Position numbers and translations under genes: made by a program. Below are positions 26,219-34,245 of a DNA stretch of 64,000 nt, piece after piece. This stretch comes from JACJYC01 sp964558465. GTDB taxonomy: Bacteria; Bacteroidota; Bacteroidia; Chitinophagales; Saprospiraceae. The DNA lies in NCBI GenBank assembly GCA_964558465.1, contig CAZLEF010000034.1, positions 1-64,000 of the forward strand, in the 5' to 3' direction. The notes beneath the pieces were generated by a model that had not been told where the DNA came from, did no database searches, and saw nothing but the letters and a program-made list of their open reading frames with translations. Every line of letters starts with the position of its first letter. Within the stretch, counting starts at the first letter, position 1.

Positions 26219-26557
26219 ATGACCAAGATCCCGTTCACGACCATCGACTGGTCGAAAGTACCCAAATCGGAACACCCCGGCGAAACCGGTACCGCAACCT
26301 GGCAGATCATGCATTTCCCGGGTATCCGCATCCGCCTGGTGGAGTATTCCCCCGGCTATATGGCCGACCACTGGTGCCATAAAGGCCATATTGTGCATTG
26401 CCTGGAAGGCAAATTTCTGAGCGAACTGGAAACCGGGGAGTCTTTCCTACTTACCCCCGGGGTAACCTATATTGTTTCAAACGAAATGAGTTCGCATAGG
26501 TCCGTATCCGAGTATGGCGCCAAATTGCTGATTGTGGATGGGGAGTTTTTGGGGTAA
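26219..26557 (+). CDS. DHCW-motif cupin-fold protein
   Basis: 112 aa from the ATG at 26219. The sequence MADHWCHKGHIVHCLEGKFLSELETGESFLLTPGVTYIVSNEMSSHRS is the small DHCW-motif cupin, a single beta-barrel with conserved His/Cys that may bind a metal. Function unknown in the family. The upstream ATG at 26186 lies within a hairpin and adds residues without family resemblance, so it is rejected. Likely co-transcribed with the hydrolase. Confidence 0.88.
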   Translation: MTKIPFTTIDWSKVPKSEHPGETGTATWQIMHFPGIRIRLVEYSPGYMADHWCHKGHIVHCLEGKFLSELETGESFLLTPGVTYIVSNEMSSHRSVSEYGAKLLIVDGEFLG

Positions 26558-26601
26558 AATATTTATATTTGTATGATTAAATGATGAGTTCATGAAGTTG
26601 A

Positions 26602-27105
26602 CTATTTTCTCACCAACCTCAAAACCTTAATCTCCACCCGCTGATTGATCATCCGCCCCTGCAAGGTATCGTTGCCGGCGATGGGGTATCGTTTGCCGTA
26701 ACCCCTGAATTTGAGCCTTTCAACCGTCAGCCCCTTTTTAATCAGGTAATCAAATACCTGACGTGCTCTTTTGTCGGATAACTGATCGCTGTATTCGTGG
26801 GAGGGGATTCCGTTGGTATGCCCGCCGATCTCGAAGATGATGTCCGGGCGAGTGGCAAGTAAGCCGGCAATTTGGTCCAGCACGGGAAACGATTCCGGTT
26901 TAATGGAAAATTCATCCGCCTCGAAATACAGTTTGTCGATCCGGAAGATTTCGCCTTCGCGCAGGTCTTTTTTACTGAGCTCCTGCACGACATCAGCCGT
27001 ATTTTTTCCGGGCCGTTTGATGACGATCGTAAAATTCAGGACGTTGCCGGTCGAACGGGTGATTTCAAAGGGTTCTTCTACAACAATTCCGTCCCGGGTA
27101 GTCAC
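26602..27105 (-). CDS. OmpA-family C-terminal domain, probably N-terminally truncated
   Basis: 167 aa, opening with a GTG codon and lacking any signal peptide. The C-terminal 110 residues are an OmpA peptidoglycan-binding domain: DKLYFEADEFSIKPESFPVLDQIAGLL, IEIGGHTNGIPSHEYSDQLSDKRARQVFDYLIKKGL, RLKFRGYGKRYPIAGNDTLQGRMINQRVEIKVL. The His replaces nothing unusual, but the usual TD in GHTD is TN. Complete relatives have a signal peptide and PD40 or beta domains ahead of this part. Fragments of such a region appear in other frames just upstream (27106-27364), so this is probably the 3' remnant of a decayed gene. Confidence 0.75.
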   Translation of the reverse strand: MTTRDGIVVEEPFEITRSTGNVLNFTIVIKRPGKNTADVVQELSKKDLREGEIFRIDKLYFEADEFSIKPESFPVLDQIAGLLATRPDIIFEIGGHTNGIPSHEYSDQLSDKRARQVFDYLIKKGLTVERLKFRGYGKRYPIAGNDTLQGRMINQRVEIKVLRLVRK

Positions 27106-27364
27106 AACCTGGACATATTGACCACAAAGTTGTACTCGTCTTTTGGGGTATTATAGGGCGGGCCGATATTCAGGGCCGGGGTGCAAAGGAATACCCGCCC
27201 GGAATATTGCGGTCAAAGGATTTGGAGCTGAAGTTCCGGTTGCAAGCAATACAACCGAAACCGGAAGGGAGAAAAACCGAAGGGTGGAAATCCGTTTTGT
27301 GGAGGTTAAATAAGTTGAATGAATCGTCAAAACAGGGGATAGCCAGGCGTAAAATAATTTCCAA
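27106..27364 (-). pseudogene. Frameshifted remnant upstream of the OmpA domain
   Basis: Reading toward the OmpA domain, one frame gives NFSSKSFDRNIPGGYSFAPRP then stops, the next gives ALNIGPPYNTPKDEYNFVV then stops, and the third runs into the OmpA ORF. NIGPPYNTPKDEY resembles the N-(I/L)-G-x-P-x-N-(S/T)-x-x-D-(D/E) phrase of PD40-type OmpA proteins. Together they suggest one older gene broken by at least two frameshifts. Short length makes this tentative. Confidence 0.35.
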
Positions 27365-27436
27365 CCAAATCCAATACCTGATTCCCTTTTTTAGTTAATT
27401 ATTTGATAAACCCACACATGGTATTAAAAACCCGCG

Positions 27437-27444
27437 TATCTTTG
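27437..27444 (+). promoter_or_regulatory. Arginine leader promoter -7 box
   Basis: TATCTTTG, full match to TAnnTTTG; the leader ORF ATG follows 8 bp later, implying a leaderless or nearly leaderless leader transcript. No convincing -33 box at the usual distance. Confidence 0.65.
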
Positions 27445-27452
27445 CCCCACAA

Positions 27453-27539
27453 ATGACGACGGTAGTCACATATCATCCATTCATCTCCTACACGGCAGGT
27501 CTTCCACGGCCCCGCCGCTCATTCCGCCGTCGCCCTTAG
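27453..27539 (+). CDS. Arginine-rich leader peptide of the arginine cluster
   Basis: 28 codons from ATG to TAG. The C-terminal part reads LPRPRRSFRRRP: six Arg codons (CGG, CGC, CGC, CGC, CGT, CGC) among the last ten sense codons. The ORF sits 8 bp after a strong -7 box and about 20 bp before a terminator-like hairpin, ahead of the acetyltransferase that begins the arginine biosynthesis genes. That arrangement is the classic form of ribosome-mediated attenuation, where slow decoding of the end-product codons lets transcription continue. Arginine control through a leader peptide is inferred; conservation in relatives would decide it. Confidence 0.72.
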   Translation: MTTVVTYHPFISYTAGLPRPRRSFRRRP

Positions 27540-27556
27540 GGGCGCAACACTTTTTT

Positions 27557-27594
27557 CCTCCACGGGAGGTGGGTTTCCCGACCTCCGTGTTTTC
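27557..27594 (+). terminator. Attenuator-like hairpin with competing structures
   Basis: cacgggaggt (27561-27570) pairs with acctccgtg (27581-27589) with one bulged G; GGG/CCC pairs inside. TTTT follows at 27590-27593. A competing hairpin CCTCC-ACG-GGAGG (27557-27569) takes up the 5' arm. Upstream, cacggcaggt (27491-27500) is 9/10 identical to the 5' arm and could also pair with the 3' arm, and CGCCC/GGGCG (27531-27544) places the leader stop codon in a loop. Which form prevails cannot be told by eye. Confidence 0.65.
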
Positions 27595-27685
27595 AAAAAA
27601 TCAGTTTTTTCACCAACAGCACAGAAATAGTGTCTTTTCAACCGGCAACTTGCTCTTTGCACCAAAACAATCAATCTCAAGCAAA

Positions 27686-28297
27686 ATGAATGTAGAAATT
27701 CATATTGCCAGTGCGCAATTCGCCCATTACGCCGAACAGATCTGCGACCTCATCGAAGTCTCCGCCAAACAACGCGGCACGGGTATCGCGCGCCGTTCGC
27801 CGGAATACATCCGGTCCAAAATGGAAAACGGCAACGCGGTGATCGCCCTCGCCGGCGACCGCCTGGCGGGTTTCTGTTACGTCGAGGTCTGGAGCCATGG
27901 GCAATACGTGGCCAATTCAGGCCTCGTCGTCGATCCGGAATTCCGGCAGCAGGGCCTGGCCAAATCCATCAAGGAAAAAGCCTTCAACCTGGCTCGCGAC
28001 AAGTACCCGGCAGCCCGCGTATTCGGCATCACCACCAGCCTCGCGGTCATGAAGATCAACTCCCAACTGGGTTATAAACCCGTTACTTTTTCCGAACTGA
28101 CACAGGACGAAACGTTCTGGAACGGTTGCCAAAGCTGCCCCAACTTTGATATCCTGCAGCGATGCCAGCGAAAAATGTGCCTCTGCACCGGCATGCTGGC
28201 GCCCTCCAAACTGGAAGAGGAACAGATGAAGTACGACCTCACGCATATGATCCTGAACGACAATAAAACCGGTCAGGTGGAAGAGGTCGCCGTCTGA
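27686..28297 (+). CDS. GNAT N-acetyltransferase, probable first enzyme of arginine synthesis
   Basis: 203 aa from the ATG at 27686; an upstream in-frame ATG at 27569 lies inside the terminator hairpin and is rejected. The acetyl-CoA loop is VVDPEFRQQGLAKSI (82-95, R/Q-x-x-G-x-A). The C-terminal part carries a cysteine cluster, Cys148-x2-Cys151, Cys160-x4-Cys165-x-Cys167, possibly metal-binding. In Bacteroidota this type of GNAT protein commonly heads the arginine cluster and is taken to make the N-acyl glutamate in place of ArgA or ArgJ. Activity is inferred from position. It lies behind the arginine-rich leader and ahead of argG, separated by 378 bp of repeats. Confidence 0.82.
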   Translation: MNVEIHIASAQFAHYAEQICDLIEVSAKQRGTGIARRSPEYIRSKMENGNAVIALAGDRLAGFCYVEVWSHGQYVANSGLVVDPEFRQQGLAKSIKEKAFNLARDKYPAARVFGITTSLAVMKINSQLGYKPVTFSELTQDETFWNGCQSCPNFDILQRCQRKMCLCTGMLAPSKLEEEQMKYDLTHMILNDNKTGQVEEVAV

Positions 28298-28675
28298 ACC
28301 GCCCGCTTTTTTCCCTAACCTGCTATAAAACCTTAATTTTGGGCTCCGGCCGCGCTTTTGGCGTGGTGGATGCCGTATTGCATTATTCATGCTTTGACGG
28401 AATTTTTGCTATAATGGTGGGCAACTTCATGGTTGGTCAGAAAGACGCTTGTAGAGGAGGTTTGTCCATAGGACTCTCCATAGGAGTTCCATGAATCTTT
28501 GAGGAGGAACCGAACAACCCCAAACAACCCCAAACAACCCCAAACAACCCCAAACCACTCCAAACAACCCCAAAACAACCCCTCCAAAGGAGTCCTACGG
28601 ACAAACCACCCCAAACTCCAAACCCCAAACGCTCCATCCACTGTCAGCATACTTCCGTCTCAAAACATTATTGAA
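28298..28675. repeat. Repeat-filled spacer between GNAT gene and argG
   Basis: No gene. 28461-28495 is a 35-bp block identical to 62135-62169 (starts tttgtccataggactctcc) and can fold as ggactc/gagttcc. 28510-28580 is a 10-bp aaccccaaac satellite, the reverse complement of the tttggggttg arrays at 6259 and 58494. Near 28583 is an inverted cctttggagg/tttgtcc piece of the first block. An in-frame extension of argG through the satellite is an artefact. Confidence 0.85.
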
Positions 28676-29875
28676 ATGAATCATAAAAAAATTGCACTCG
28701 CCTACAGTGGCGGCCTGGATACTTCCTTTTGCATCAAATACCTGACCGCAGAACAGGGGGGCGAGGTACACGCCATTTCGGTGAACACAGGCGGTTTTAC
28801 TCCGGCAACCCTCAAATCTATGGAGGATAAGGCGTACCAATTGGGCGCCCGGTCGTTTCACTGCGTCGACGCGGTTCATGCCTATTACGACAAATGCCTG
28901 CGTTACCTGATCTACGGCAATGTGCTGCGGAATAATACCTACCCGCTGAGCGTGAGCGCCGAACGCATGTTCCAGGCCATCGAAGTGGCAAAATTCGCCC
29001 GCTCCATCGGCGCCGATGCCATTGCGCACGGCAGCACAGGCGCCGGTAACGATCAGGTGCGGTTTGACCTGGCTTTTCAGGTGCTTTGCCCTGAAATGGA
29101 GATCATTACCCCCATCCGCGACCAACGACTGGCACGGGAAGCGGAGGTGGCTTACCTTCGCCAACACGGTTTTGAATGGACGGCCCAAAAAGCGAAATAC
29201 TCCATCAACCAGGGAATCTGGGGCACGAGCGTCGGCGGGGCGGAAACCCTCACTTCGCACAAGGCCCTGCCGGAAAGCGCCTATCCGACCCAACTGGAAC
29301 GGACCGAACCAATGGACATTACCCTGGGTTTTGAAAAAGGTGAGCTGAAATCGATCGATGGAACCGAAGCCGACCACCCGATTTACGCCATTCGCCGACT
29401 GAACGAACTGGCAGCCCCTTACGCCATCGGCAGGGATACCCACGTGGGCGATACCATCATCGGCATCAAAGGCCGCGTGGGGTTTGAAGCCGCAGCGCCC
29501 CTGATCATCCTCAAAGCGCACCACCTGCTGGAAAAACACGTACTGGTGAAATGGCAGCAGTACTGGAAGGAACAACTCGCCAACTGGTACGGCATGATGC
29601 TGCACGAGGGCCTGTTCCTCGACCCCGTGATGCGCAATATCGAAACCTTCCTGACCGATACGCAGGAATTTGTCACCGGCGAAGTGTACCTCAAACTGCT
29701 GCCCTACCGTTTTGAATTACAGGGCATTCAGTCGCCTTACGACCTGATGCAGACCAAAGCCGGCCAATACGGGGAAATGAACAACGCCTGGAGCGGGGAG
29801 GACGTGAAGGGGTTCACCAGGATCCTGGGGAATCAGTTGAAGATCTTTCAGGCGGTTCATGGGGCTGGGGAGTGA
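28676..29875 (+). CDS. argG: Argininosuccinate synthase
   Basis: 399 aa. Joins citrulline and aspartate using ATP to give argininosuccinate. The start at 28676 gives MNHKKIALAYSGGLDTSFCIKYL, with the P-loop SGGLDTS at 11-17 at the normal place. Further family blocks: AHGSTGAGNDQVRFDL, YSINQGIWGTSVGG and the C-terminal SPYDLMQTKAGQYGEMNNAWSGEDVKGF. Cytosolic tetramer in the family. It is the second gene of the cluster; argC follows after a short hairpin-forming repeat. The length and motifs are intact. Confidence 0.97.
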   Translation: MNHKKIALAYSGGLDTSFCIKYLTAEQGGEVHAISVNTGGFTPATLKSMEDKAYQLGARSFHCVDAVHAYYDKCLRYLIYGNVLRNNTYPLSVSAERMFQAIEVAKFARSIGADAIAHGSTGAGNDQVRFDLAFQVLCPEMEIITPIRDQRLAREAEVAYLRQHGFEWTAQKAKYSINQGIWGTSVGGAETLTSHKALPESAYPTQLERTEPMDITLGFEKGELKSIDGTEADHPIYAIRRLNELAAPYAIGRDTHVGDTIIGIKGRVGFEAAAPLIILKAHHLLEKHVLVKWQQYWKEQLANWYGMMLHEGLFLDPVMRNIETFLTDTQEFVTGEVYLKLLPYRFELQGIQSPYDLMQTKAGQYGEMNNAWSGEDVKGFTRILGNQLKIFQAVHGAGE

Positions 29876-29960
29876 TTTGTTGATGCGTTGATTTGTTGAT
29901 GCGTTGATTTGAAACGCCGTTCCTCAGATCAACAAATCAACAAATCAACAGATCAACAAA
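29876..29960. repeat. Inverted tttgttgat/atcaacaaa array
   Basis: Direct copies of gatttgttgatgcgtt (29875-29910) face copies of atcaacaaatcaaca (29927-29958), so the argG-argC transcript could fold here into a long hairpin. An argC start within it (29909) is rejected. Confidence 0.8.
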
Positions 29961-29977
29961 AAAAACACCAAATATAT

Positions 29978-30949
29978 ATGGTCAAAATAAAAGCAGGCAT
30001 CATCGGCGCAGCGGGTTACACGGCAGGCGAACTGCTTCGCATCCTGATCAACCACCCGGAGGCGGAGGTCGTTTTTGCTCAAAGTTCCAGCAATGCGGGC
30101 GCACCGGTGAGCCGGGTGCACGCCGACCTGGAGGGGGATACCGACCTCTGTTTTTCCGAAAATATTCCGGAGGAGGCGGATGTGCTGTTCCTCTGTTCCG
30201 GGCACGGAAAATCGAAAGCTTTTCTGGAAAAAGCAGGGCTTTCCGCCCGGGTAAAAATCATTGACCTCAGCGCTGATTTTCGGATTAAAGCCGGGGGCAA
30301 CGACTTTATTTACGGTCTGCCGGAATTGAACAAACCGGCCATAAAACAAGCCGGAAAAGTAGCCAATCCGGGGTGTTTTGCGACGGCTATCCAACTGGCG
30401 CTGCTGCCCCTGGCCAAAGGCGGCCTGTTGACAGATGAGGTCCATATCAACGCAATTACCGGCTCGACCGGCGCAGGGCAGGAACAGACCCTGACCTCCC
30501 ATTTCAGCTGGCGGCAGAACAATATTTCCATCTATAAACCCTTCCAGCACCAGCACCTGGGCGAGATCGGCCAGAGTCTGCGCCAATTGCAGCCCGGATG
30601 GGATCAAAACCTGAATTTTATTCCGGTCAGGGGTAATTTTACAAGGGGCATTTTTGCCGCCTTATACACACGCTGCGATTGGAATCAAGAACAATTGAAC
30701 GAATTATACGCCGGGTATTACCGGGATGAACCCTTCGTAAAGATCACACCCGAAAACCCTTCTTTGAAACAGGTCGTCAACACCAATAAGTGTATATTGC
30801 ACCTGGAAAAACACGGTGACAAAGTACTGATCGTCAGTATGATCGATAACCTGGTGAAAGGCGCCTCCGGGCAAGCCATTCAAAATATGAACCTGATGTT
30901 CGGTCTGCCGGAAACGTCAGGGTTGAAGTTGAAGGCTTCGGCGTTTTGA
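29978..30949 (+). CDS. argC: N-acyl-gamma-glutamyl-phosphate reductase
   Basis: 323 aa. Reduces the acylglutamyl phosphate made by ArgB to the semialdehyde with NADPH. GIIGAAGYTAGELLRIL (9-25) is the Rossmann GxxGxxG start; the catalytic Cys133 lies in ANPGCFATAIQLALLP; FIPVRGNFTRGIF and NTNKCILHL are later conserved blocks. It is slightly shorter than some ArgC but complete. The aminotransferase ArgD that acts next is not in this window. Start chosen where the Rossmann motif is at the normal distance. Confidence 0.96.
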   Translation: MVKIKAGIIGAAGYTAGELLRILINHPEAEVVFAQSSSNAGAPVSRVHADLEGDTDLCFSENIPEEADVLFLCSGHGKSKAFLEKAGLSARVKIIDLSADFRIKAGGNDFIYGLPELNKPAIKQAGKVANPGCFATAIQLALLPLAKGGLLTDEVHINAITGSTGAGQEQTLTSHFSWRQNNISIYKPFQHQHLGEIGQSLRQLQPGWDQNLNFIPVRGNFTRGIFAALYTRCDWNQEQLNELYAGYYRDEPFVKITPENPSLKQVVNTNKCILHLEKHGDKVLIVSMIDNLVKGASGQAIQNMNLMFGLPETSGLKLKASAF

Positions 30950-31065
30950 GCAGGACGACCCGTATCCGCCAAATTTATTTGGCAGGATCCATTCGAATAA
31001 AAACCAACTAACAAATCACTATCATTCAAAATTTTACACTTTCAATAAAAAAAATATACAACCGG

Positions 31066-32025
31066 ATGAAGCAATTTATTTCCGTAAAAGATGTACCGGA
31101 TGTGCCGGCGTTGGTCAAAAGGGCGCTGGAGATTAAAAACCATCCGATGCAACAGAACGGGGATCGGCCCGGAAACGGAAAGACCTTGGTCCTGCTTTTT
31201 TTCAACCCCAGCCTGCGCACCCGCCTGAGCACCGAAAAAGCGGGCCGGAACCTGGGTATGCAGGTGATCACGATGAACGCCGCCGAAGGATGGAAACTCG
31301 AATACGAGGACGGAGCAGTGATGATCGGCGATGCAGCCGAACACGTAAAGGAAGCGGCAGCCGTCATCAGTCAGTACGCCGACATCATCGGCATACGCAG
31401 TTTTCCGTCCCTCAAAAACCGGGAAGAGGACTATGCCGAAAAGGTGCTGAACCAGTTTGCCCGGTACGCTTCGGTTCCGATCGTCAACCTGGAATCGGCG
31501 ACCTTGCATCCGCTGCAATCCCTGACCGACCTCGTCACCATCGAAGAATACAAAAAAACAGCCCGGCCCAAAGTGGTGCTGAGTTGGGCGCCCCACCCCA
31601 GGGCTTTGCCGCAAGCCGTACCCAACTCTTTTGTGGAATGGATGAAAGCCGGGAACGTCGACCTGGTGGTCACGCACCCGGAAGGCTACGAACTGGCGCC
31701 GGGTTTCATGGAGGGCGTCCGGGTGGAATACAACCAGGAAAAAGCCTTTGAAGGCGCCGATTTTGTGTACGCCAAAAACTGGTCCTCTTACACTCATTAC
31801 GGTCAGATTTTATCCCAGGACCCGGCATGGACCATTTCTTCCCGCCAAATGAGTCTGACCAACCACGCAAAATTTATGCACTGCCTGCCGGTCAGGCGCA
31901 ATGTCGTGGTGGAAGACGAAGTGCTGGACCACCCGGATTCAATCGTCATTCCGCAGGCCGGCAACCGGGAGTTTGCGGCGCAGGCGGTGCTGGAACGGTT
32001 GATCAATTTAAAATTCAAAATGTAA
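31066..32025 (+). CDS. argF': N-acyl-ornithine carbamoyltransferase (SOTCase/AOTCase type)
   Basis: 319 aa. Carbamoylates N-succinyl- or N-acetylornithine rather than free ornithine. The carbamoyl-phosphate site is FFNPSLRTRLST, with HPLQSLTDLVTI and the HCLPVRRNVVV loop. The stretch TIEEYKKTARPKVVLSWAPHPRALPQAVPNSF is typical of the Bacteroidota enzyme and absent from ordinary ArgF. This fits a deacylase acting after this step (the ArgE-type gene downstream). Whether the acyl group is acetyl or succinyl rests on a few active-site residues that I cannot assign reliably. Placed between argC and argB. Confidence 0.94.
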   Translation: MKQFISVKDVPDVPALVKRALEIKNHPMQQNGDRPGNGKTLVLLFFNPSLRTRLSTEKAGRNLGMQVITMNAAEGWKLEYEDGAVMIGDAAEHVKEAAAVISQYADIIGIRSFPSLKNREEDYAEKVLNQFARYASVPIVNLESATLHPLQSLTDLVTIEEYKKTARPKVVLSWAPHPRALPQAVPNSFVEWMKAGNVDLVVTHPEGYELAPGFMEGVRVEYNQEKAFEGADFVYAKNWSSYTHYGQILSQDPAWTISSRQMSLTNHAKFMHCLPVRRNVVVEDEVLDHPDSIVIPQAGNREFAAQAVLERLINLKFKM

Positions 32026-32092
32026 AATGCAGAATGTAAAAGTGGTACAAACTTTTACATTTTGCATTTGAACTTTTACATTTTACATTTTC
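32022..32092. repeat. Inverted aaaatgtaaaa/ttttacatttt repeat
   Basis: aaaatgtaaaatgcagaatgtaaaag faces cttttacattttgcatttgaacttttacatttt, giving a long AT-rich hairpin between the carbamoyltransferase and argB. Same family as 22316-22421. Confidence 0.85.
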
Positions 32093-32093
32093 A

Positions 32094-32873
32094 ATGAACA
32101 ACCTAACCATCATCAAAATCGGCGGCAAAGTCCTGGAAGACGATCGGCAACTGGCCAGGGCGCTCAGCGATTTTGCCCGCATAGGGGGTCCTAAAATGCT
32201 GGTCCACGGCGGCGGCAAACGAAGCGACGAACTCTGCCTGCAGCTCGGCATCGAACCCAAAATGGTGGAGGGCCGGCGCATCACCGACGCTGCAACCCTG
32301 GAAATCGTGACGATGGTGTACGCCGGTTTGCTGAATAAAAAAGTGACAGGGCTGTTGCAGTCGTTCGGGTGCAACGCGATCGGACTGTCCGGCGCCGACG
32401 GGAATGCCATCCTAGCGCACAAAAGAACCAAAGGGCCGATCGACTACGGGTTTGCCGGCGATATCGACGCGGTAAACGCCCCCCTGCTGGAAAACCTGTT
32501 GGAAACGGGACTGACGCCGGTGTTGTGCAGCATCACCCACGACGGCAAGGGGCAATTGCTCAACACCAACGCCGATACGATCGCGACGGTGGCGGCAGCA
32601 GCCATGGCGCCCCGTTACCACGCGACCCTGAAATTTTGTTTTGAGAAGAAGGGCGTCCTCGCTAATCCGGTCGACGAAACGTCGGTGATCCCGCGGTTGG
32701 ACCAGGCGGATTACGCCCGGTACCGCCAAAATGGCGTCATCAACGCCGGAATGGTGCCCAAAATCGAAAACGCCCTCGACGCCAAAAAAGCCGGTGTGGC
32801 CGAGGTAAGGATCTGCGGTGTGGGCTCCATTGCTCCGGATGCCGCACAAACAGGGACGGAGATATGCCTGTGA
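32094..32873 (+). CDS. argB: N-acylglutamate kinase
   Basis: 259 aa. Phosphorylates N-acylglutamate. The amino acid kinase fold shows IIKIGGKVLED (ATP phosphate contact Lys), LVHGGGKRSDELC (substrate loop), NTNADTIATVAAAAM and the late GVINAGMVPKIENALDAKKAGV. It lacks the N-terminal helix of arginine-inhibited hexameric ArgB, so feedback control may act elsewhere, which would fit a transcriptional attenuator; that link is inferred. Confidence 0.96.
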   Translation: MNNLTIIKIGGKVLEDDRQLARALSDFARIGGPKMLVHGGGKRSDELCLQLGIEPKMVEGRRITDAATLEIVTMVYAGLLNKKVTGLLQSFGCNAIGLSGADGNAILAHKRTKGPIDYGFAGDIDAVNAPLLENLLETGLTPVLCSITHDGKGQLLNTNADTIATVAAAAMAPRYHATLKFCFEKKGVLANPVDETSVIPRLDQADYARYRQNGVINAGMVPKIENALDAKKAGVAEVRICGVGSIAPDAAQTGTEICL

Positions 32874-32983
32874 ACCCAAACTACCGGACAATTTGCCTTT
32901 TTGGCTAAAGACTTGGTGATGGGGTGACCGTCACCAGGACTCCCGCTTTAAAACAAAAATATCCGGAAGCATGCTGTAAACCC

Positions 32984-33036
32984 TACTTTTGCCCTTGTAG
33001 CAATCGCCTTCAATTCCTCACCGCCCTACTGGCGGT
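32984..33036 (+). promoter_or_regulatory. Internal promoter and hairpin before the deacylase gene
   Basis: TACTTTTG at 32984-32991 matches TAnnTTTG and suggests a separate transcript start about 60 bp before the ATG. A hairpin accgcc-ctact-ggcggt (33020-33036) lies in the 5' leader; no arginine-rich leader ORF is present here. Confidence 0.55.
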
Positions 33037-33058
33037 TAAAAATTCCTCAATAAAAAAC

Positions 33059-34132
33059 ATGCCAATCAACGACCTCCTGGTTCAGGAATCCATCGACTTG
33101 CTTCAACTACTGATCGCCACCCCCTCCTTTTCGAAAGCAGAACAGGGCACGGCCGATCTCATCGCGGCTTTTTTGCAGGAAAAAGGCATACCGGCGCAGC
33201 GCCTGGGCAACAATGTTTGGGCCCGGAACCTGCATTGGTCGGACGAAAAACCCGTGTTGCTGCTCAACTCCCACCACGATACCGTAAAGCCCGTGCCAGG
33301 CTGGCAAAGAGACCCGTTTGCGCCGACCATAGAAGACGGCAAACTCTACGGTCTGGGCAGCAACGACGCGGGCGGTTCGCTGGTAGCCCTGCTGGCTGCC
33401 TTCCGGCATTTGTATGCGCGGGAAGACCTGGCCTGGAACCTGATCTTCGCCGCGACCGCCGAGGAAGAGATCTCGGGCCCAAACGGCATTGCCGCCCTGT
33501 TGGCCGAACTGGGGCGGGTGGACGCCGGCATTGTCGGCGAGCCCACCAACATGCAGATGGCCGTGGCCGAAAAAGGCCTGCTGGTGGTGGATGCGGAGGC
33601 CGTGGGCATTGCGGGCCATGCCGCCCGGGAAGAAGGCCTCAACGCCATTTATATCGCGATGGAAGATATCCGGACGATCCAAAATTTCCGGTTTGAAAAA
33701 GAATCGGAGATGCTGGGGCCTGTGAAAATGACCGTCACCCAGATCCAGGCGGGCAGCCAGCACAACGTGGTGCCCGACGTCTGCCGTTTTGTGATCGACA
33801 TCCGCACCACCGACCAATACACCAACCGGGAGGTGTTTGACATCCTGCAATCCCGGCTGAAATCCCGGCTGACGGCCCGTTCCTTCCGTCTGAACCCCTC
33901 CGGTATTCCGATGGACCATCCGCTTGTGCAACGCGGGCTGAAACTGGGGTTCAAGACTTTCGGCTCCCCTACCCTTTCCGACCAGGCGCTCATGCCGTTT
34001 CCGACGCTGAAGATCGGATGCGGGGACAGCGCACGTTCGCATGGGGCGGATGAGTTTATTTATCTGGAGGAGATTTGGGAGGGGGTTGGGGGGTATTTGG
34101 GGTTGGTGGGGGGAAGAGGGGGGCAATTATGA
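33059..34132 (+). CDS. M20 deacylase, ArgE/DapE type (N-acylcitrulline/ornithine deacylase)
   Basis: 357 aa from the ATG at 33059; the 45-residue upstream extension overlaps the promoter and is rejected. M20 zinc-peptidase motifs: LLNSHHDTVKPV (first His and Asp), GLGSNDAGGSLVALL (bridging Asp), ATAEEEISGPNG (catalytic Glu pair), GEPTNMQMAVAEKGLLV and a late Ser/His-containing GCGDSARSHGADEF (last His). In the acyl-citrulline route it removes the acyl group after carbamoylation. The final residues (GGYLGLVGGRGGQL) are Gly-rich from a G-run and may be noisy. The CHAT gene follows after 113 bp. Confidence 0.9.
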   Translation: MPINDLLVQESIDLLQLLIATPSFSKAEQGTADLIAAFLQEKGIPAQRLGNNVWARNLHWSDEKPVLLLNSHHDTVKPVPGWQRDPFAPTIEDGKLYGLGSNDAGGSLVALLAAFRHLYAREDLAWNLIFAATAEEEISGPNGIAALLAELGRVDAGIVGEPTNMQMAVAEKGLLVVDAEAVGIAGHAAREEGLNAIYIAMEDIRTIQNFRFEKESEMLGPVKMTVTQIQAGSQHNVVPDVCRFVIDIRTTDQYTNREVFDILQSRLKSRLTARSFRLNPSGIPMDHPLVQRGLKLGFKTFGSPTLSDQALMPFPTLKIGCGDSARSHGADEFIYLEEIWEGVGGYLGLVGGRGGQL

Positions 34133-34245
34133 GGAGCGACGTATTTCTTTAAAGTAATTTAACTTTTTTCTCAAAAAATTAATATACATCTTTCATCCTT
34201 TACCTTTTATTTTGGCAATTATTCTAATAGGCATATTATAATATT

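Noticed and set aside
28499..28675. N-terminal extension of argG rich in Asn/Pro/Gln
   Set aside because: It is the in-frame reading of the aaccccaaac satellite; the ATG at 28676 places the P-loop at the usual residue 11.
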